This document shows, piece after piece, positions 58,601 through 64,000 of a stretch of 64,000 nucleotides of DNA. The notes beneath the pieces were generated by a model. It made no database searches, was not told where the DNA came from, and saw only the letters and a program-made list of their open reading frames with translations. Position 1 is the first letter of the stretch. The number at the start of each line of letters is the position of its first letter. The stretch is taken from the NCBI RefSeq assembly GCF_047302465.1, contig NZ_CP178621.1, forward strand, positions 2,232,001-2,296,000, read 5' to 3'. This stretch comes from JACMRP01 sp047302465. GTDB taxonomy: Bacteria > Bdellovibrionota > Bdellovibrionia > Bdellovibrionales > Bdellovibrionaceae. The translations under genes were made by a program, and so were the position numbers.

Positions 58601-59326
58601 GTGACTTACAATCTCGCTGAAAAAACTTGGCCCATGATTGAAGAGTATCTGAAATCAAAGAAGTCCATCATCATCCCCGTGGGCTCGACCGAACAACATG
58701 GCCCGAATGGCCTGATCGGCATCGACTACATGAGTTCTTGGGAAATTGCTAAAAAAGTAGGCGAACGAACAAAAACCCTGGTCAGCCCGCCTTTGTGTTT
58801 TGGGATGGCTCTGCATCACATGGCCTTTCCGGGAACTATGAGCTTAACTCCGCTGACTTATGTGGCAGTTCTCACCGAATTGTTTCAAAGTTTGGCAAAA
58901 CATGGATTTCGCCACTTCACGGTCATCAATGGTCATGGCGGCAACATCCCGTCTTTGAATGCTGCTTTTTCCCAAGTTCTGAACGGCGAGCAAGATTATC
59001 AATTTAAACTCATCAACTGGTGGCATTTGCCCGAAGTCGGAGTTTACGAGAAAGAACATTTTGGCGATGCCAATGGCTTTCACGCGACGTGTGGTGAAGT
59101 TTCCGTCACTATGCATACTCACCAAGAGGCCTACAAAGAAGTACCGACGAATTTCAAGTTTGCACCCACCGTTCGAGAATATCCGTGGCCAATGAGTCCA
59201 CAGCAATTCCGCACGACATTTTCTGACGGAAGAATGGGCTCGGACCCGAGCCTCGCAACAGCAGCCCACGGCGAGAAGATTTTCAATATTGCAGTCGATG
59301 CAATATGCCAGAAAATAGGCAGTTAA
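58601..59326 (+). CDS. Creatininase-family amidohydrolase
   Basis: This 241-residue protein starts at GTG with AAGGAG upstream. It has PVGSTEQHGPNGLIGIDY near residue 24-41 and NGHGGNIPSLNAAF near 107-120, the metal-binding pattern of the creatininase family, which includes creatininase and the deformylase ArfB. The substrate is unknown. It precedes arginase-family, threonine-aldolase-family and tryptophan dioxygenase genes in the same direction, which makes an amide-hydrolysing step in tryptophan breakdown possible. Confidence 0.85.
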   Translation: MTYNLAEKTWPMIEEYLKSKKSIIIPVGSTEQHGPNGLIGIDYMSSWEIAKKVGERTKTLVSPPLCFGMALHHMAFPGTMSLTPLTYVAVLTELFQSLAKHGFRHFTVINGHGGNIPSLNAAFSQVLNGEQDYQFKLINWWHLPEVGVYEKEHFGDANGFHATCGEVSVTMHTHQEAYKEVPTNFKFAPTVREYPWPMSPQQFRTTFSDGRMGSDPSLATAAHGEKIFNIAVDAICQKIGS

Positions 59327-59373
59327 CACGCGGGGTTAACTAGAGCTTTTATTTTTGACCGGGGGCTTCCGGC

Positions 59374-59958
59374 ATGCCAGAAGTTGATGCCATGAAGTAC
59401 ATCATGTTCTTGCTCATCACATTCTCGCTCCAGCTTGTACTTGGAGCTCAAGCCTTTAATGGTTTTCTGACCAAAAAGGGTGAAGAGTTCTATTATACTC
59501 CTAAAAGTTCACAGCTTTTCTACAAAGTAGTGCCGATGAATTTCGACGTTCAAGAGAGTCTCACTCGTCTTGAAAATGGCGACTTCGTTGTTGGCAATGG
59601 CAGTCTTGACACAGTTAATAAAAAAATTAGCATCCATAGTATCGATTACGTGGGCCTTCGGAAACTTCTAGGCCCATGGATCGGTGCTGATGGAACGATG
59701 GTGTTCAAGGATTTCACGACGATGAGATTCACTCCTCGTTTCAGAGATATCAAATTGGACACTCATTTGGCGGGATATCAAAAAGAATTCCGCTACAGCA
59801 TTTCTCCTAAAGACGGTACTGAATGGGCACTATTTCTGTCCGACGACACAAATACGACTTTTGCCACCGTGGAATTCGCAAAGAAAAAAATTATCATGAA
59901 GATCTTTGAGTCTGAAAGTGGCAATATCGTACGCACTCTCAAACTTGAAAGACCTTAA
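59374..59958 (+). CDS. Exported protein of unknown function
   Basis: This 194-residue protein has a signal peptide (about residues 7-27: MKYIMFLLITFSLQLVLGAQA). GGGGG eight bases before the first ATG favours 59374; the ATG at 59392 would start exactly at the signal peptide. The mature part is beta-rich and not recognised. It sits between the creatininase-family and arginase-family genes, separated from the latter by only 3 bp. Confidence 0.7.
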   Translation: MPEVDAMKYIMFLLITFSLQLVLGAQAFNGFLTKKGEEFYYTPKSSQLFYKVVPMNFDVQESLTRLENGDFVVGNGSLDTVNKKISIHSIDYVGLRKLLGPWIGADGTMVFKDFTTMRFTPRFRDIKLDTHLAGYQKEFRYSISPKDGTEWALFLSDDTNTTFATVEFAKKKIIMKIFESESGNIVRTLKLERP

Positions 59959-59961
59959 AGC

Positions 59962-60918
59962 ATGGCCTGGACGACATCCACTGATTCGAAACTTTTCTTT
60001 TCTAGACAAGATCCCAAAGACCCACGACTCGGCGAGTGGGTCACAGGCTTCCCGCTTCATAAAATCGACGATTTAAAATCTATTAAAGCTTCTTCTTGGG
60101 CCATCTTAGGATATCCCGATGATGAAGGCATTGCGATGAATGGCGGACGCGTCGGAGCTAAAGATGCTCCGCAAATGATCCGCACTTCGTTTTACAAAAT
60201 GACGCCTTCTTTGCTGAATCCTGCACGTAAAGACATTGCAGATCTTGGCAATGTGCCTACCGACCTGCCATTGGCAGAACGCCACGAGCGCGGTCGTGAA
60301 ACGATTAAGGCGGCTTTGGACTTAGGGCTTCGTACAATCAGCCTTGGCGGCGGCCATGACTATGGCTATGCCGACGGTGCTGGTTTTATCGATCACTGCC
60401 TCAGCAAAAATCAAAGACCTGTGCTTATCAACTTTGATGCTCACTTGGATGTACGCCCGACCGATAAAGGTTTTCATAGCGGCACTCCGTTTTATCGTTT
60501 GCTGTCTCAGTACGATGGCAAAATCGATTTTATCGAAGTGGGTCTGCAAAACCAGTGTAACAGCGTTGAGCACTTGCAATGGGCAAAAAGCAAAGGCGCA
60601 AAAACCTTGCTACTACAAGATATTCGCGACTACGGACTCAAAGAATCCTTGATGCAGGTCTTGGCACCGCTGAAAGGTCGCGCTTGTCTTCTGAGCGTTG
60701 ATATCGATGCATTTGCTTCTGCCGAAGCTCCGGGCTGTAGTCAGTCTTGGACGACAGGACTTCACATTCAGGAATTCTTGCCAACATTGAAAGCACTACA
60801 GTCAGATCTCGATGTAAAGAGCCTTGCGATCTATGAAGTTTCTCCGCCGCTGGATCAAGACAATCGCACCAGCAAGCTTGCAGCGCTGATTATGCATCAC
60901 GCTCTGTTTCACTCTTGA
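59962..60918 (+). CDS. Arginase-family (ureohydrolase) enzyme
   Basis: This 318-residue enzyme has the binuclear manganese motifs of the arginase superfamily: LGGGHDYG near residue 130, NFDAHLDVRP near 156-165 and SVDIDAFASAEAPG near 247-260. The overall pattern resembles formimidoylglutamase (HutG)-like members. The family includes arginase, agmatinase and formimidoylglutamase. Beside tryptophan dioxygenase it might instead hydrolyse N-formylkynurenine; this is inference. It is 9 bp before the PLP-lyase gene. Confidence 0.85.
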   Translation: MAWTTSTDSKLFFSRQDPKDPRLGEWVTGFPLHKIDDLKSIKASSWAILGYPDDEGIAMNGGRVGAKDAPQMIRTSFYKMTPSLLNPARKDIADLGNVPTDLPLAERHERGRETIKAALDLGLRTISLGGGHDYGYADGAGFIDHCLSKNQRPVLINFDAHLDVRPTDKGFHSGTPFYRLLSQYDGKIDFIEVGLQNQCNSVEHLQWAKSKGAKTLLLQDIRDYGLKESLMQVLAPLKGRACLLSVDIDAFASAEAPGCSQSWTTGLHIQEFLPTLKALQSDLDVKSLAIYEVSPPLDQDNRTSKLAALIMHHALFHS

Positions 60919-60927
60919 GGTAAGACC

Positions 60928-61953
60928 ATGAAAAGAGGATTTGGCTCTGACAATCACTCCGGTGTTCATCCCCGCATTCTAGAAGCCATTGCAAAGGCCA
61001 ATGTTCAACACGCCCCTAGCTACGGCACCGACGAATGGACCGAGAAAGCCGAAAACGTTTTCAGTGAGCACTTTGGACCTAAAGCCGAAGTCTTGTTTGT
61101 TTTTAACGGAACCGCTGCGAATGTTTTGGCATTGAAATCCTCCGCAAAATCATTTCAATCTTGCTACTGCACAGACCTAGCACACATCAATGTTGATGAG
61201 TGTGGCGCCCCCGAATACTTAGCGGGCGTTAAACTGATTCCTCTGCCGTCGGTGAATGGCAAGATGCGCTTGGAAGATTTAAAGAAAGCCCACATCCGTC
61301 GCGGCGATCAACATTTCTCTCAAGGGCAAGTGATCAGCCTGACTCAGCCAACAGAACTTGGCACGACATACTCGATGGAAGAGCTCAAAGAGATCATCAC
61401 ATGGGCAAAGTCTGAAAATCTGTATGTGCATATTGATGGCGCCCGTCTTTCAAACGCGGCCATCAGCCTTAACAAAACTTTCAAGGAACTTACGACAGAT
61501 CTTGGTGTGGATATCGTTTCTTTCGGCGGCACTAAGAATGGTCTTATGATGGGCGAAGCTGTGATCTTCTTGAATCCTGCTTTGTATAAGGACACAAAAT
61601 ACTATCGCAAGCAATTGGGACAGTTGCCTTCAAAGACCCGCTTTATTGCAGCTCAGTTCTTAGAGTACTTCAATCAAGACCTGTGGAAAGAGATTGCCAC
61701 CCACGCGTGCAACATGGCCGAAAAACTTCATGAATCCGTTCGCGCCTTGCCGGGTGTTGAGGTGACACAAAGTCGCCAGTCCAATGCTGTTTTTGCAAAA
61801 ATCCCTCAAGCTTGGGTAAAACCCTTGCGCGAGAATTATTTCTTTTACGTCTGGGATGAACACACTTTCGAGTGCCGCTGGATGACCAGCTGGGATACCG
61901 ACATTTCAGACATCGATGGCTTTGCGAAAAGCCTGAAGGAGCTTTCACGATGA
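60928..61953 (+). CDS. ltaE: Threonine-aldolase-family PLP lyase
   Basis: This 341-residue enzyme belongs to the beta-eliminating lyase / low-specificity threonine aldolase group: FGSDNHSGVHPRILEAI at the start, HIDGARLSNAAISL near residue 170 and SFGGTKNGLMMGEAV with the PLP lysine near 202. Threonine aldolase splits threonine or allo-threonine to glycine and acetaldehyde. Its place between an arginase-family gene and tryptophan dioxygenase leaves open another role, such as a kynureninase-like cleavage. GAGGTAAG precedes the ATG; the last bases overlap the next gene (ATGA). Confidence 0.85.
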   Translation: MKRGFGSDNHSGVHPRILEAIAKANVQHAPSYGTDEWTEKAENVFSEHFGPKAEVLFVFNGTAANVLALKSSAKSFQSCYCTDLAHINVDECGAPEYLAGVKLIPLPSVNGKMRLEDLKKAHIRRGDQHFSQGQVISLTQPTELGTTYSMEELKEIITWAKSENLYVHIDGARLSNAAISLNKTFKELTTDLGVDIVSFGGTKNGLMMGEAVIFLNPALYKDTKYYRKQLGQLPSKTRFIAAQFLEYFNQDLWKEIATHACNMAEKLHESVRALPGVEVTQSRQSNAVFAKIPQAWVKPLRENYFFYVWDEHTFECRWMTSWDTDISDIDGFAKSLKELSR

Positions 61954-63029
61954 AACATCCTCCCATTCACTATCACGACTATCTGAAGATAGACCAACTG
62001 CTGAGCGCGCAAAAACGCCGTAGTGAAGAGCTTGGCAATCCCGCACATGACGAGCTGCTTTTCATCACAGTTCACCAAGCTTACGAACTTTGGTTTAAGC
62101 AGATCATTTTTGAAATCGATTCGGTTTTAGAAATTTTCTCGGCCCACCCGATCGCCGAAAAAAACATGGCACTAGCGTCAGCTCGTATCGATCGCGTGAT
62201 TTCAATTTTAAAACTTATCATGGGCCAGATCGACGTGATGGAAACCATGACTCCACTAGACTTCTTGGAGTTCCGTGACTATCTTTACCCGGCGTCTGGT
62301 TTTCAGAGTGTTCAGTTCCGTTTGATTGAAACCAAACTGGGGCTTAAAGAAAAAGAGCGCCTTCTGTACAACCAAACTCCGTTCTATCAGCACTTACCAG
62401 AGCCTCAGCAGAAATTAGTGAAAGAGGTCATGAGCAAAGAGTCTTTGTTTGAGTTGATTGACAAGTGGTTGGCACGCACGCCATTTTTGCAAAACAAAGA
62501 ATTCGACTTCTGGGGTCTTTACAAAACAGCTGTGACTCAAATGTTTGAGGGTGATCGTCAAACTGTAAAAATGAACCCGCAACTTCCCGAAGAAGTAAAA
62601 AAGAAGAACCTCGAAATGATCGATGCTTCCGAGAAGACCTTCCATGCGACCTTCAGCGAAGAAGACTACAAAAAACTACAAGAGCAAGGTCACTTCCATC
62701 TTTCTTTTAAAGCCTTCCATGGCGCCTTGTTGATTTACTTGTATCGCGATCAACCCATCTTCCATGTGCCGTTTAAGATCCTAAGCTCTCTGATGGATAT
62801 TGATGAGCTGTTGACTCAGTGGCGTTACCGTCATGCCTTGATGGCACACAGAATGCTGGGACAAAAAATCGGAACTGGTGGTTCTTCAGGTCATACTTAC
62901 TTGAAAGCCGCTACCGACAAGCACAAGGTCTTCACTGATTTCTTTAACTTAAGTACTTTCCTGATTCCGCGTTCTAAAGTGCCGCCGCTTCCGGAAAGCT
63001 TACAATCGAAAATGAATTTTAATTACTAA
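61950..63029 (+). CDS. kynA: Tryptophan 2,3-dioxygenase
   Basis: This 359-residue haem enzyme opens the indole ring of tryptophan to give N-formylkynurenine. The family motifs are HDELLFITVHQAYELWFKQ (parts: HQAYELWFKQ near residue 43-52), the TMTPLDFLEFRDYL and GFQSVQFR segments, and HRMLGQKIGTGGSSGHTYL at the C-terminal end. AAGGAG eight bases before the ATG and an ATGA overlap with the PLP-lyase gene fix the start and imply coupled translation. Confidence 0.93.
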   Translation: MKHPPIHYHDYLKIDQLLSAQKRRSEELGNPAHDELLFITVHQAYELWFKQIIFEIDSVLEIFSAHPIAEKNMALASARIDRVISILKLIMGQIDVMETMTPLDFLEFRDYLYPASGFQSVQFRLIETKLGLKEKERLLYNQTPFYQHLPEPQQKLVKEVMSKESLFELIDKWLARTPFLQNKEFDFWGLYKTAVTQMFEGDRQTVKMNPQLPEEVKKKNLEMIDASEKTFHATFSEEDYKKLQEQGHFHLSFKAFHGALLIYLYRDQPIFHVPFKILSSLMDIDELLTQWRYRHALMAHRMLGQKIGTGGSSGHTYLKAATDKHKVFTDFFNLSTFLIPRSKVPPLPESLQSKMNFNY

Positions 63030-63043
63030 TAGGAGTTTCATTT

Positions 63044-64000
63044 ATGGCAAAACAAACACAGGCCTTTAATGCCGAAATCAAACAACTTCTGGATCTGATG
63101 ATCCACTCTTTGTACTCTCATAAAGAGATCTTCTTGCGTGAGCTTGTTTCCAACGCTTCAGATGCCTTGGATAAGATTAAGTTCCAATCGCTTACACAAG
63201 ATAACTTAATGACTCCGGGCACGGAGCTCATGGTTCGCCTTGAGCCTAATAAAGAGCACAACACGCTGAAAATTACCGATAACGGGATCGGCATGAGCCC
63301 CGAAGAAGTTGTCGAGTACATCGGCACTATCGCTCGCTCTGGCACAAAGAAATTCGCGCAGCTTAATCAAGAGCTGAAAGAAAGACCTGAACTTATCGGT
63401 CAATTCGGTGTGGGCTTCTATTCTTCATTCATGGTAGCCGACAAAGTTACTTTGCATACACAAAAAGCCGGCACGCATAGCGGCACTCTTTGGGAAAGCA
63501 AAGGCGACGGCACTTACACGATAGACGAAATTCCACGCGCTGAAGGCCATGGCACCAGCATCACTTTGCATTTGAAGAAATTCGAAGCAGACGAAGAGGT
63601 CCAGGACTTTACCGATGTTTTTGTTTTGAAATCTCTCGTTAAAAAATATTCTGACTTCATCGCCTATCCAATCCGCATGAAAGGCGAAACGGAAGATGAA
63701 ACCCTCAATAGCCAAAAAGCATTGTGGTTGAAATCCCCTTCTGAAATCACGAAAGAGGAATACAAAGAATTCTACCATCACTTGAGCCACGACTGGAATG
63801 ATCCGATCAAGACCATTCACTACAAAGCCGAAGGCACGATGGAGTTCAATGCATTGTTGTACATTCCAACGCAAAAGCCTTGGAACTTTAACATGCGCGA
63901 TACTGAATACGGCCTAAATCTATACATCAAGCGCGTCTTCATTATGGCAGATTGCAAAGACCTATTGCCGCCGTACTTGCGTTTCGTAAAAGGCTTGGTG
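63044..64000 (+). CDS. htpG: Chaperone HtpG (Hsp90), partial
   Basis: The gene starts 14 bp after kynA with AGGAG upstream and runs off the right edge after 319 codons. The Hsp90 ATP-binding domain is visible: SLYSHKEIFLRELVSNASDA near residue 23-42, DNGIGM near 81-86, IGQFGVGFYSSFMVADKV near 120-137 and GTSITLHLK. HtpG is the bacterial Hsp90 foldase. The close spacing suggests that some htpG message comes from the kynA operon. Confidence 0.95.
   Translation, partial: MAKQTQAFNAEIKQLLDLMIHSLYSHKEIFLRELVSNASDALDKIKFQSLTQDNLMTPGTELMVRLEPNKEHNTLKITDNGIGMSPEEVVEYIGTIARSGTKKFAQLNQELKERPELIGQFGVGFYSSFMVADKVTLHTQKAGTHSGTLWESKGDGTYTIDEIPRAEGHGTSITLHLKKFEADEEVQDFTDVFVLKSLVKKYSDFIAYPIRMKGETEDETLNSQKALWLKSPSEITKEEYKEFYHHLSHDWNDPIKTIHYKAEGTMEFNALLYIPTQKPWNFNMRDTEYGLNLYIKRVFIMADCKDLLPPYLRFVKGLV

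Noticed and set aside
1..64000. CRISPR arrays, tRNA or rRNA genes, transposases and integrases
   Set aside because: None was found by eye; a covariance-model search would be needed to exclude a small RNA gene.

Overview
The window looks like chromosomal DNA of a Bdellovibrio-like predatory bacterium (Bdellovibrionota). The inference rests on the mix of genes: many small exported proteins of unknown function, an IcmF-type mutase next to beta-oxidation genes, a pilin-like operon, chemotaxis parts mixed with HD-GYP proteins, and a tryptophan 2,3-dioxygenase cluster. It is gene dense, with short gaps and many ATGA or TAATG junctions. No rRNA, tRNA, CRISPR array, insertion sequence or integrase was seen.

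Layout. 1-6.8 kb: the start of a feoA-type gene behind a Fur-box-like site, two divergent PTPS/QueD-family genes, a P-loop kinase, inorganic pyrophosphatase, phosphatidylserine decarboxylase and a large FAD-dependent dehydrogenase. 6.9-14.6 kb: an exported 14-repeat Kelch-like protein, an exported protein with a phage-tail-like domain, an outer-membrane barrel and a lone RND exporter. 14.8-19.8 kb: fused isobutyryl-CoA mutase IcmF with an enoyl-CoA hydratase and a 3-hydroxyacyl-CoA dehydrogenase. 19.9-28.5 kb: NlpC/P60-like, Nudix, CPBP protease, SH3-domain, acyltransferase, RelA/SpoT-like and lipoprotein genes, then glucose-6-phosphate isomerase. 28.6-34.8 kb: fadJ and thiolase, divergent from a malic enzyme-phosphotransacetylase fusion. 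34.8-38.6 kb: acetyltransferase, HflX and a secreted lytic-transglycosylase-like gene pair.

38.6-43.3 kb is the most unusual part. It looks like a RiPP (ribosomally made, modified peptide) cluster. A 56-residue precursor peptide gene, too short for most gene callers, is followed by a terminator hairpin, a compact ABC exporter and an HExxH protein. A borosin-like SAM methylase, a 2OG-Fe(II) oxygenase and an HExxH metallopeptidase are transcribed the other way. The 245-bp divergent control region carries two sigma-54-like promoters (TGGCAC-N5-TTG), one facing each way, with two inverted repeats between them.

43.6-48.9 kb: a HTH protein, CheY, a CheX phosphatase with its motif intact, a degenerate HD-GYP protein, CCA-adding enzyme and QueG. 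49.0-54.7 kb: a four-gene operon with three prepilin-like proteins, the first 999 residues long with a Pro/Ser/Thr-rich insert in a predicted coiled-coil hairpin, and a secreted protein with EF-hand-like loops. 55.0-57.7 kb: a protein ending in a CheZ/FliM-like CheY-binding peptide, divergent from an HD-GYP protein with its main metal-site motifs, then two exported proteins. 58.6-63.0 kb: creatininase-family, arginase-family, threonine-aldolase-family and tryptophan 2,3-dioxygenase genes, read here as a possible non-canonical kynurenine route. The window ends inside htpG.

Starts were chosen from ribosome binding sites, signal or prepilin leaders, and overlaps. No searches were run, so family names rest on motifs recognised by eye.
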